Positions 1 to 6,798 of a stretch of 9,973 nt of DNA are shown piece after piece. A program made the translations under genes and the position numbers. Under the pieces are notes generated by a model. That model worked only from the letters and a program-made list of their open reading frames with translations, made no database searches and had not been told where the DNA came from. This stretch comes from JBIOJM01 sp044450785 (GTDB lineage Bacteria > Planctomycetota > Planctomycetia > Isosphaerales > Isosphaeraceae), in assembly GCA_044450785.1 (NCBI GenBank), contig JBIOJM010000364.1:1-9973 (forward strand), read 5' to 3'. Every line of letters begins with the position of its first letter. The first letter of the stretch is position 1.

Positions 1-1961
1 CCGGCGTGAGCGCCGAGCTTCGCCGTGGCGACAAGGGAAATGAACTCCCGATAGTCCGAGCTTGCGATCAAAGGCATGACCGTCAGGTCGGCGGCCATTC
101 GACCGGGTGGTCGCACGGCCAGCCGCAGGGCGATGGGGTCGAAGGTACCTCGCCAGTTTCTCTGGTAGCCGTCGCGCCAGGCACGATACGCTTGGGCCTC
201 GGTTTGGGTCACCTCGTCCAGGGGAATCTCAACGATCGGCGACTGGAATCCGAGCGTGCCGTAAAGTGACGAAGCGACGCCCGTTCGCGAGATCCGCAGC
301 TCGCCCAGGTCGGGAACCAATGCGGAGCGCCGCGGCGGGGAATTGACCGGTTGTGAGAGCCCGGTGCCGGCGACAATCGCAGCCAGGTGCGCGGCCTGTA
401 TCTCTGCGAGCGCCGCGGCAGTCCGCACTCGCCGCGATGAGGCGATCCGCCATTGGGGCCCGCACCAGCGCCGGATCGTGGCGTCCGTCAGGACGAGCAA
501 GGCCGTCTCACCTTCCGCACCCCGCGGGTAACGCGAGCGGAAGAATCGGTACTCGGGAGCTTCAACCAGTCGAGAGCTTCGATTCCGGGCCGTTTGCAAA
601 ACCCGCTCCAGTTGCGCCGGCGAGTTCGTCAGGACGACCGCATGATCGAGCGCGGCGATGTATGCACTGATCTCCCGACCGGGAGTTCTCGCGAAAACGA
701 ACGTCAAACCATCCTTCGCGCCGTCCGTTGGAGTGATCCCGGCGGAGGAAGCACGGCACGCCGCTTCGAGCCGTTCTCGCAGGAAGATAACGAGCTTGCC
801 CGGCTCATCCGTCTCGAACAGGATGGCCAGGTCGGTACCGGTCACGAAATAAGGGTCCGAACCCGTGACCGCCATCCCCTTGACCATCCCTGAGCCAGGG
901 AGTCGTACCAGATCGGCCACCGAAACACCCAGTTGCCGCTCGTAGCGTTCCTGAACAAAACGAGGGTCGAATCCCAAGGAACCATTCAGATTCAGGATCG
1001 GGGTTGTCCCGCCGAGAAACTCGCTCAGCACAGTCTGGGCCGCTTTCAGACTCGGTAAAAACAGCGCATGCTGGTCGGCCGGAATGTACGCGGACAGCGG
1101 GTCAAGGAGTGGTGTCTTCCCGGCGTTTCGCGCCTTCCAGTCGATCTCGGCGACGGTGATTCCCGGGAGCGTGTCCAGCTTGACCGGCTTGTCAGAAGGG
1201 GTGCTTGGGCCTGCGTTGGGAGCCGCCGGCAACGGGCGATCGAGCTGAAGGTTCTCGCTGACAGCCCGCCCTCCGCTGAATAATGAGTAGGTTTGCACCA
1301 GCTCGGTCGTCGGGGCTGATCTGAAAGACGAGAATGCTGCCTCGCGTTCGTTGTCGACCTGAGGAGACAGCTTACGAGCTTCGAGGATTTGATGGCGAAA
1401 CCAGGGGTCGCCGGGAAGGTCGCGAGCGAGGAGTCGCTGGAAATGCCGCCACTTTGCCGCGGCGAACACCGCGCGGGCATTATCCTTATCCTGGGCGGTT
1501 GGGACGGTTGTCTTGAACGAGACCACGACCATCGCGCGGTGGTCCTTGGTCGGGACGACAAACCGCCCGGTCACTTCGTTTGACTGCGGCCTGACTGAGA
1601 AACCGAAAGCCACAACATCGTCCTGAAACAGATCATTCAGATCGGCTCCGGGAAGTTGCTGCCCTCCAATCCCTCCGCGCTTGGGATAATAGACCAGGTA
1701 GATCTCACCCGGGCCGTCCAGGGACGCGTACGGCTGCCTGGCCGTGCGGAGCTGCCAATCAGCGGTAAAGCCGATCCCTTGGTCGCGCTGGGCAAAGCGA
1801 CTCTCGGTCCCCATCGGCAAGGTACCCTCGGTGATCGTCAGCTCGCCCACGGAGCGAAAAAAGAAGACGTCCTGGGCCGCGGCCACGCCGGTACCGCCCA
1901 ACCAGATCGTAATCGCCCAAACCGAGGAGCGAGCCATAAGCTCGCGGAGTGGCCCGAGCAT
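1..1961 (-). CDS. large secreted protein of unknown function (3' end outside window)
   Basis: Reading the minus strand from the ATG at 1961 gives 653 codons with no stop up to the window edge, so the C-terminus is missing. The start is set by an AAAGGA ribosome binding site 7 nt upstream. Residues 1-29 look like a signal peptide: Arg at 6 and 11, a hydrophobic stretch (VWAITIWLGG), then VAAA before Gln30, so export is likely. No later membrane helix is evident. I do not recognise a named domain. Recognisable blocks are IPADQHALFLPSL (about 289-301), GSDPYFVTGTDLAILF (about 367-382) and RRWCGPQWRIASSRR (about 492-506). This layout reminds me of large uncharacterised bacterial secreted proteins, but from memory only. 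It lies 127 nt downstream of plsC on the same strand, so it could be a third operon member or have its own promoter. That the gene is real is well supported; its function is open. Confidence 0.8.
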   Translation of the reverse strand, partial: MLGPLRELMARSSVWAITIWLGGTGVAAAQDVFFFRSVGELTITEGTLPMGTESRFAQRDQGIGFTADWQLRTARQPYASLDGPGEIYLVYYPKRGGIGGQQLPGADLNDLFQDDVVAFGFSVRPQSNEVTGRFVVPTKDHRAMVVVSFKTTVPTAQDKDNARAVFAAAKWRHFQRLLARDLPGDPWFRHQILEARKLSPQVDNEREAAFSSFRSAPTTELVQTYSLFSGGRAVSENLQLDRPLPAAPNAGPSTPSDKPVKLDTLPGITVAEIDWKARNAGKTPLLDPLSAYIPADQHALFLPSLKAAQTVLSEFLGGTTPILNLNGSLGFDPRFVQERYERQLGVSVADLVRLPGSGMVKGMAVTGSDPYFVTGTDLAILFETDEPGKLVIFLRERLEAACRASSAGITPTDGAKDGLTFVFARTPGREISAYIAALDHAVVLTNSPAQLERVLQTARNRSSRLVEAPEYRFFRSRYPRGAEGETALLVLTDATIRRWCGPQWRIASSRRVRTAAALAEIQAAHLAAIVAGTGLSQPVNSPPRRSALVPDLGELRISRTGVASSLYGTLGFQSPIVEIPLDEVTQTEAQAYRAWRDGYQRNWRGTFDPIALRLAVRPPGRMAADLTVMPLIASSDYREFISLVATAKLGAHA

Positions 1962-1968
1962 GGGAAAT

Positions 1969-1974
1969 TCCTTT
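1969..1974 (-). promoter_or_regulatory. ribosome binding site of the unknown secreted protein
   Basis: AAAGGA on the minus strand stands 7 nt before the ATG at 1961. It selects this start over the in-frame Met at codon 9 and places a complete signal peptide at the N-terminus. Confidence 0.6.
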
Positions 1975-2088
1975 GTAGAAGTCGGGAGTGGTGCGTTCCA
2001 ACGGCTGTCCGTCGACTCCGACCGTAACGGTGGGTCCTTCTCTTATTATGTCGACTTCTCATGACACCGTGCCGCGAGAAAACCAAAA

Positions 2089-2814
2089 TCATCCACGCGA
2101 GGCCTCCCCGAGCTGTCGCACCGCCTCCTGAGTCAGGTTGGCGATTTGATTCCAGCCATCGCGGACATTGGGCACCGAGTCGAACACAAGCGGCCGGCCG
2201 ATCTTGAGCCGGATTTTCCACGGGCGAGGCAATCGAGCAGCGGGTGGAAACGCCTGGAACGTCCCGCTCAAGTGACAGGGAATTACCGGAACGGTCGTCC
2301 CTGCCGTGAGCATGCCGAGCCCCGCTTTGAACGGGCCAAGCGCTCCGTCCCGGCTGCGCGTTCCCTCCGGAAACAGGATGAGGCCGCACGGCTCCTCGAC
2401 GAGCCGTTTTCTCAACTCGTCCAGGGCATGTGCACCGCAATTCTTCCGCCACATCGGCAGGGCGTTGAGCAGCGTGGCCGCGAACAGCGACATCGCGGGC
2501 GTGCTGAAGAAGACGTCGCCCGCCGCGACCGGAAAAACCCGATCGCACAGTCCGCAGGGCAATGCGGCCGCCAGCAAGGACGCATCCAGGTGGCTGGCAT
2601 GGTTCGCGATCATCACGAACGGAGGCTGCTGGGGAATGAAGCCGCCGGTCTCCACGCTCAACCGGTGATAAAGCTTGAAAAACGCTTTGGCCGAGAGTTG
2701 CCAGCCAAGATGGCCGATCGTCGAGATCAGCCCCGTCTCACGCCGCAGGCTCCGCGCGCGCTCGACGGGCGAGAGCTCGATGTCGCGGGCCGGCTCGAAG
2801 GTCCAGGGCTCCAT
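2089..2814 (-). CDS. plsC: 1-acyl-sn-glycerol-3-phosphate acyltransferase (PlsC/LPLAT family)
   Basis: 241 residues, the usual PlsC length. The family acylates lysophosphatidic acid at sn-2 to phosphatidic acid at the inner face of the membrane. All acyltransferase motifs are visible: NHASHLD at 71-77 gives the catalytic HX4D (His72, Asp77); FPEGTRSRDG at 148-157 is the glycerophosphate-binding motif with Glu150-Gly151; GPFKAGLG (160-167) and VPVIPCHLSG (175-184) follow. There is no signal peptide, and only a short hydrophobic patch precedes the HX4D motif. The start at 2814 lies 3 nt after the cdsA stop, with GGAGGA 6 nt upstream. Its product, phosphatidate, is the substrate of the neighbouring CdsA-like enzyme. 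Acyl-donor and substrate specificity (lysophosphatidate or another lysolipid or alcohol) cannot be read from sequence. Confidence 0.93.
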   Translation of the reverse strand: MEPWTFEPARDIELSPVERARSLRRETGLISTIGHLGWQLSAKAFFKLYHRLSVETGGFIPQQPPFVMIANHASHLDASLLAAALPCGLCDRVFPVAAGDVFFSTPAMSLFAATLLNALPMWRKNCGAHALDELRKRLVEEPCGLILFPEGTRSRDGALGPFKAGLGMLTAGTTVPVIPCHLSGTFQAFPPAARLPRPWKIRLKIGRPLVFDSVPNVRDGWNQIANLTQEAVRQLGEASRG

Positions 2815-2817
2815 GAC

Positions 2818-3825
2818 TTATCCTCCGCCGCTCATCAGGTTGGTCGCCTGGTCGAGCCCGATCAGCCGAAAGTGGTTCACGAAATGAAACATGGCCGGCG
2901 CGGACAGCAGCAGACTGTTGGCACGGTCCAGCACGCCGCCGTGGCCGGGAATCAGCGTTCCCGTGTCCTTGATGCCGACGTCTCGCTTGATCGCGGAGAC
3001 GGTCAGGTCGCCCATTTGCCCGGCGATGCTGATCACCAAACCCAGCACCAGACGCTGCAACGGCTCGGCAAGCAGACCCTCGCGAAAAACGAGACCGCTC
3101 AAACCGAAGACCAGGGCCGTCGTCAGCACGACGGCGCCCAGCGATCCGGCGATCGTCTTGGTCGGGCTGGTCTCGGGCGCCAGCTTCGGCCCACCCATCG
3201 ATTTGCCCACGATGTACGCGAAAACATCGTTAAGCTGCACGCAAAAGATCAAGAGCAGGACCAGCGAGCGATAGTGCGTGTCGTTGGACATGTACGAAAG
3301 GTGGCCCAGGCAGGTCCCGAACAGAATGAAGCCGAAGATCGTCAGCGCCACGCGCTGGATGTATCCTTTGGGCCGGTCCAGCGAGGTGGCCACCGCCGTG
3401 AACACCACGATGCTCATCGGCGTGAGAGCGACGAACAAGCGGTACCAGTGGTCGGCCACGGCGAACGTGAGTCCCAGAATGCACAGTACGACCATCAGGC
3501 TCATCAGTTTTTCGCGAAACAGACCGGTCGCACCGGCGAACTCCCTGAAGCAGAGCAGGCTGAGCATGGCGAAAGCCAGGATCGTCCAGGCTGCACCCAG
3601 CAACACGGGCAGCACGACGATGGGCACCATGACGAGCCATGAAATGGTGCGCCGCCACAGGTCGACCTTGAGGGCCGGGACCAGCAGGCCTCGCCGGTCC
3701 AGCATGAGAATGGCCAGGGGCGCGACGGCCAAGGCGATCCCCAGGATACACACGACCAGAACCACGAGCGGCTCGTCAAACGCATGACGATAACCAAAGA
3801 GTCGGTCCCACGTGCTCTGGTTCAT
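2818..3825 (-). CDS. cdsA: phosphatidate cytidylyltransferase (CdsA family), signature variant
   Basis: 335 residues of a polytopic membrane protein with about eight or nine hydrophobic segments (roughly 18-42, 61-92, 107-125, 130-148, 157-178, 187-207, 224-247, 257-275). The family makes CDP-diacylglycerol from phosphatidate and CTP. The C-terminal CdsA signature spans about 277-303: Ser277, Lys280-Arg281, Lys286-Asp287, Pro293-Gly-His295-Gly-Gly and Asp300-Arg301 are present, but the usual final Asp is Asn303 (DRAN). The upstream SPKKTxEG motif reads SPTKTIAG (220-227), lacking the Glu. The ATG at 3825 has GAGGA 4 nt upstream and begins a sensible N-terminus. The frame stays open to 4230, but that extension contains no membrane or domain sequence. 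It precedes plsC in an operon. The fold is certain; activity as a standard CdsA is likely but the variant residues leave room for a specialised paralogue. Confidence 0.88.
   Translation of the reverse strand: MNQSTWDRLFGYRHAFDEPLVVLVVCILGIALAVAPLAILMLDRRGLLVPALKVDLWRRTISWLVMVPIVVLPVLLGAAWTILAFAMLSLLCFREFAGATGLFREKLMSLMVVLCILGLTFAVADHWYRLFVALTPMSIVVFTAVATSLDRPKGYIQRVALTIFGFILFGTCLGHLSYMSNDTHYRSLVLLLIFCVQLNDVFAYIVGKSMGGPKLAPETSPTKTIAGSLGAVVLTTALVFGLSGLVFREGLLAEPLQRLVLGLVISIAGQMGDLTVSAIKRDVGIKDTGTLIPGHGGVLDRANSLLLSAPAMFHFVNHFRLIGLDQATNLMSGGG
2821..2826 (-). promoter_or_regulatory. ribosome binding site of plsC inside the end of cdsA
   Basis: GGAGGA, 6 nt before the plsC ATG at 2814, is formed by the terminal glycine codons of cdsA and directly precedes its TAA stop. 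Ribosomes finishing cdsA therefore clear the plsC site, which is a typical arrangement for translational coupling. Confidence 0.7.
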
Positions 3826-4186
3826 GGTGTCCTCGCCACAAGGGCCCGGCTGCCCCGCCCGAGGCGCCGGAGAGCAGTGATAATGAGAGCGAATGTCCGC
3901 GGACGGGACTCCCCGGTAACGATCAACTTCCCATGGACAAAGCCAAGATTCAATCTGGCAGTTTCCTCGATTCGAGTCATCTGGAAGCTGGTATGACTTG
4001 GAATCACTGTTCTTGCCTCGATCCGATTCGAAGGCCTGGAATGGGAAATCCTTGATCGGAGTCGACATTTCGGGGTAAAGTCCATGTGAGGAGATGGCGC
4101 GCGGAAGCCCCATTCGATTCCGGTTGCAACTCGCGCCGATCTCCGGCGTTTCGACTCCTCTCAAGAGCGGAAAGGTCGCCACTGCC
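3826..4186. other. divergent intergenic region
   Basis: 361 nt between the minus-strand cdsA start and the plus-strand first Uma2 start. It should hold promoters in both directions. On the plus strand TTGATC-18 nt-TAAAGT (4052-4081) is the best candidate. No convincing -35/-10 pair was found for cdsA. Frames run through it on both strands but show no codon or domain character. No RNA gene, repeat or strong hairpin was recognised. Confidence 0.5.
4052..4081 (+). promoter_or_regulatory. candidate sigma70-type promoter for the Uma2 pair
   Basis: TTGATC (4052-4057) and TAAAGT (4076-4081) are separated by 18 nt, each matching 4 of 6 consensus bases. Transcription would start near 4089, about 100 nt before the first Uma2 ATG. 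This is pattern matching only; planctomycete promoters are poorly defined. Confidence 0.3.
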
Positions 4187-4901
4187 ATGGCAACGGTCTC
4201 GCGCCGAACCCATCTGCCCAGTCCCGACAACGGAATTCCGCCGCTCGAGACCGGCGACCGCCTCAGCCGCGCCGAGTTCGAGCGGCGTTACGACGCCATG
4301 CCCCAGCTCAAGAGAGCCGAGCTCATTGAAGGAGTCGTTTACATGCCTTCACCCGTTCGGCTGCGCCGACATGGTGAACCCCATTTCGATCTGATCACCT
4401 GGCTGGGAATTTACGAAGGCGCTACTCCCGGTGTCATCGGAGCCGACAACGCCAGCACGCGGCTGGACCTGGACAACGAGCCACAGCCCGACGCCGTACT
4501 CTTCATCGACCCGGCCAATGGCGGCCAGGCGCGGATCTCACCCGACGACTACCTTGAATTTGCACCCGAACTGATCGCCGAGGTCGCATCGAGCAGCGTC
4601 AGCTACGAGCTGACCGCCAAGCTCAAGGTTTATCGACGCAATGGCGTGTGCGAGTACCTGGTCTGGCGCGTGCTGGATCGGCAGATCGACTGGTTTGTGC
4701 TCAGGGAAGGGGAATACGTGCGTTTGCCGCTCGACGAGGCCGGCCTGTATCGCAGCGAAGTGTTTCCCGGTCTCTGGCTCGACCCAACTGCCCTGGTGGG
4801 CGGCGACACGACGACCGTGCTTGCGGCCCTCCAGCGCGGCCTGGCCAGCCCCGAGCACGCCGCCTTCGTCGCCCGGTTGAACGCTTTGCCCAAACCGTGA
4901 C
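4165..4901 (+). repeat. direct repeat, copy 1 (Uma2 gene with its leader)
   Basis: Pairs with 4972-5723. Similarity starts in the leader at GAGCGGAAAGG and stops one base after the stop codon. Over the last 261 nt (4641-4901 against 5463-5723) only five positions differ; around 4369-4444 identity falls to roughly 60%. Copy 2 has 15 extra nt near the 5' end of the coding region. Confidence 0.9.
4187..4900 (+). CDS. Uma2-family (DUF820) putative restriction-endonuclease-like protein, copy 1
   Basis: 237 residues. Uma2 proteins have a PD-(D/E)XK-type nuclease fold and are common as multicopy genes in planctomycetes and cyanobacteria; their biological role is mostly unknown. Visible motifs are Pro101-Asp102 (EPQPDAV), Glu132 in APELIAEVASSSVSY, then Lys145 and Tyr149 ahead of the family-typical NGVCEYLVW (152-160). 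Asp102, Glu132 and Lys145 would be the catalytic triad. The ATG at 4187 was chosen because copy 2 starts at the matching MATVSR and both share the GGAAAGG leader about 11 nt upstream. An in-frame ATG at 4094 has GAGGAG directly abutting it and adds 31 residues with no counterpart in copy 2. No partner methylase or toxin-antitoxin gene is adjacent. The cytoplasmic nuclease role is inferred from the family. Confidence 0.88.
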   Translation: MATVSRRTHLPSPDNGIPPLETGDRLSRAEFERRYDAMPQLKRAELIEGVVYMPSPVRLRRHGEPHFDLITWLGIYEGATPGVIGADNASTRLDLDNEPQPDAVLFIDPANGGQARISPDDYLEFAPELIAEVASSSVSYELTAKLKVYRRNGVCEYLVWRVLDRQIDWFVLREGEYVRLPLDEAGLYRSEVFPGLWLDPTALVGGDTTTVLAALQRGLASPEHAAFVARLNALPKP

Positions 4902-4971
4902 GACGTGCGAAAACTCCACTCGAGCCTCGCTTCGACCCGAACCGACTTTTAATCAGCGGACCTTACACGAC

Positions 4972-5723
4972 GAGCGGAAAGGCCGTCCCCGCCATGGCAA
5001 CAGTCTCACGGACAACGCACACCCGCGGTCCCGACGACCACGGTCCCGATAACGGAATTCCCCCGCTCGAGACCGGCGACCGCCTCAGCCGCGCCGAGTT
5101 CGAGCGGCGTTACGAGGCCATGCCCGAGTTCAAAAGAGCCGAGCTGATCGAAGGAGTTGTTTACGTGCCTTCTCCTGTTCGCTTGCGCCGGCACGGCCGG
5201 CCACATGCCCATCTCATCCATTGGTTAGTGAGCTACGAATCCGCCACGGCAGGCGCGATCGTTGCCGACAACGCCAGCACCCGGCTGGACCTGGACAACG
5301 AGCCGCAACCCGACGCAGTGCTCTTGATCGACCCGACCAAGGGCGGCCAGGCGCGGATCGCACCCGACGACTACGTTGAACGGGCACCCGAGCTGGTCGC
5401 CGAGGTCGCATCGAGCAGCGTCAGCTACGATTTAACCGACAAGCTCAAGGTCTATCGACGGAATGGCGTCTGTGAGTACCTGGTCTGGCGCGTGCTGGAT
5501 CGGCAGATCGACTGGTTCGTGCTCAGGGAAGGGGAATACGTGCGTTTGCCGCTCGACGAGGCCGGCCTGTATCGCAGCGACGTGTTTCCCGGTCTCTGGC
5601 TCGACCCAACTGCCCTGGTGGGCGGCGACACGACGACCGTGCTTGCGGCCCTCCAGCGCGGCCTGGCCAGCCCCGAGCACGCCGCGTTCGTCGCCCGGTT
5701 GAACGCTTTGCCCAAACCGTGAC
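4972..5723 (+). repeat. direct repeat, copy 2 (Uma2 gene with its leader)
   Basis: Partner of 4165-4901, separated from it by 70 nt of unrelated sequence. The conserved block begins at the GAGCGGAAAGG leader and ends just past the TGA at 5720-5722. No inverted repeats or target-site duplications flank the pair, so it looks like a gene duplication and not a transposon insertion. Confidence 0.9.
4994..5722 (+). CDS. Uma2-family (DUF820) putative restriction-endonuclease-like protein, copy 2
   Basis: 242 residues, a tandem paralogue of the gene 93 nt upstream. From PDNGIPPL onward about 24 of 222 residues differ, but from KLKVYRRNGV to the end only one does (Glu to Asp). The five extra residues lie in the N-terminal THTRGPDDHG segment. 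The putative PD-(D/E)XK residues are kept: Asp107 (QPDAV), Glu137 (AEVASSS) and Lys150. Most changes fall between the N-terminal helix and the nuclease core (about residues 65-95 and 113-150), where an Uma2 protein might contact DNA or a partner, though this is inference. The start is supported by the GGAAAGG leader shared with copy 1. The TGA overlaps a possible GTG start of the kinase gene (GTGA), so the two could be co-transcribed. Confidence 0.88.
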   Translation: MATVSRTTHTRGPDDHGPDNGIPPLETGDRLSRAEFERRYEAMPEFKRAELIEGVVYVPSPVRLRRHGRPHAHLIHWLVSYESATAGAIVADNASTRLDLDNEPQPDAVLLIDPTKGGQARIAPDDYVERAPELVAEVASSSVSYDLTDKLKVYRRNGVCEYLVWRVLDRQIDWFVLREGEYVRLPLDEAGLYRSDVFPGLWLDPTALVGGDTTTVLAALQRGLASPEHAAFVARLNALPKP

Positions 5724-5757
5724 ACGGACGGCCCATGAGTCCCCATCCCCATTCACC

Positions 5758-6798
5758 ATGCGCGAAATCACGGCGGAGACCGCGGCCGATTACCTCCGCG
5801 ACTCGGGTCGAGTTCCCGACCGAGCCGAGATCTTGGTCCGCGAGCTGAGCGGTGGTGTCTCCAACATCGTGCTCCGGGTCGACGTCACGAGCCAGCCCCC
5901 CTTCGTGATCAAGCAGTGCCGCGAGCGGCTGCGCGTGGCCATGGACTGGCGCGCCCGGCTCGACCGGATCTGGACCGAGCACGCCACGCTCCAGGTGCTG
6001 CGCACGATCCTGCCCCAGGGAACTGTCCCCCATGTCTTGTTCGAGGACCGCTCGAATTACCTGTTCGCGATGACCTGCGCACCCGACGACGCCGTCACCT
6101 GGAAGACTCACTTGATGGACGGGCGGGTCGACCGCGACATCGCCGCCCGGCTGGGCACGGTCCTGGGCACGATCCATGCCGAAGCCCCCGGCCATCCCTC
6201 GCTCCGCGGGATCCTGTCCGACACGAGCCTGTTCGACGAGCTGCGCGTCGACCCGTATTACCGCACGACCGCCCGCGCTCATCCAGACATGGCGCCGCGC
6301 ATCGTGGCCCTGATCGCCGCCATGGACCGGCCGGTGGACGAGCGCACGCTTGTCCTGGGCGACTTCAGTCCCAAGAACATCCTCGTGCACGGCGGAGGAT
6401 TGATCCTGCTCGACTTCGAGTGCGCCCACGCGGGCGATCCGGCGTTCGACCTCGGCTTCTTCCTGAGCCACCTTCTGCTCAAGACGATTCGTGCCGCGCC
6501 CGACGATGCCGGCCTCGCCTCGCGATACGCCGGATTGACTTCCCTCTTCTGGAGTTCCTATCTGGATCGGAGAGCCATCAACTCCGCCGCGCGGGCCGAG
6601 CTGGTCCGCCGCGGCAGCCTGCACGCGGCCGCGTGCTCCCTGGCTCGCGTCGATGGCAAGAGCCCGGTCGAATACCTCGATGCAAAGGGGCAAGCGGTCG
6701 CGCGGTCGTTCGGCCGCGAGGCACTTCGAACCGAGCCGGCGACATGGGATGATCTGCTCACGGTCCTCGAAATCGCGATCGACAGGGGAATGGCATGA
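5758..6798 (+). CDS. APH-family small-molecule phosphotransferase (kinase)
   Basis: 346 residues with the aminoglycoside-phosphotransferase/choline-kinase fold, a cytoplasmic ATP-dependent kinase of small hydroxyl compounds. Visible parts are a nucleotide-loop-like ELSGGVSNIVLRV (29-41), FVIKQ with Lys52 for ATP phosphates, Glu74 as a likely partner, the catalytic loop LGDFSPKNILV (200-210) with Asp202 and Asn207, and the metal-binding LLDFE with Asp219, followed by AGDPAFDLGFFLSHLLLK. The usual His of HGD is Leu200. The ATG at 5758 starts at the domain edge but has no clear ribosome binding site. A GTG at 5719 overlapping the Uma2 stop would add 13 residues and is the alternative. The stop overlaps the enolase start by 4 nt, so the two are translated together. 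The substrate is unknown; the partner suggests a hydroxy acid. Antibiotic resistance is unlikely from context. Confidence 0.85.
   Translation: MREITAETAADYLRDSGRVPDRAEILVRELSGGVSNIVLRVDVTSQPPFVIKQCRERLRVAMDWRARLDRIWTEHATLQVLRTILPQGTVPHVLFEDRSNYLFAMTCAPDDAVTWKTHLMDGRVDRDIAARLGTVLGTIHAEAPGHPSLRGILSDTSLFDELRVDPYYRTTARAHPDMAPRIVALIAAMDRPVDERTLVLGDFSPKNILVHGGGLILLDFECAHAGDPAFDLGFFLSHLLLKTIRAAPDDAGLASRYAGLTSLFWSSYLDRRAINSAARAELVRRGSLHAAACSLARVDGKSPVEYLDAKGQAVARSFGREALRTEPATWDDLLTVLEIAIDRGMA

Noticed and set aside
453..893. plus-strand frames of 100-150 codons in the first 2 kb
   Set aside because: They lie antisense to, and are fully explained by, the 653-codon minus-strand gene starting at 1961.
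2146..3642. 498-codon open frame on the plus strand opposite plsC and cdsA
   Set aside because: Its translation is rich in Arg, Gln, His and Asp with no domain pattern, and it lies antisense to two genes with clear catalytic motifs. This is a usual high-GC shadow frame.
4094..4186. Upstream ATG for Uma2 copy 1
   Set aside because: GAGGAG abuts the ATG with no spacer and the extra 31 residues are absent from copy 2; the shared leader supports 4187.
3826..4230. N-terminal extension of cdsA to an ATG at 4230
   Set aside because: The added 135 residues are not membrane-like and overlap the first Uma2 gene. The ATG at 3825 has a ribosome site and gives a normal family N-terminus.
4165..5723. Uma2 pair as part of a transposon or restriction-modification locus
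   Set aside because: No terminal inverted repeats, target duplications, transposase, methylase or specificity gene was found nearby.
5758..6798. Aminoglycoside resistance gene
   Set aside because: Only the general APH fold is shared. The altered catalytic loop and the coupling to an enolase paralogue point to metabolism, and no resistance context is present.
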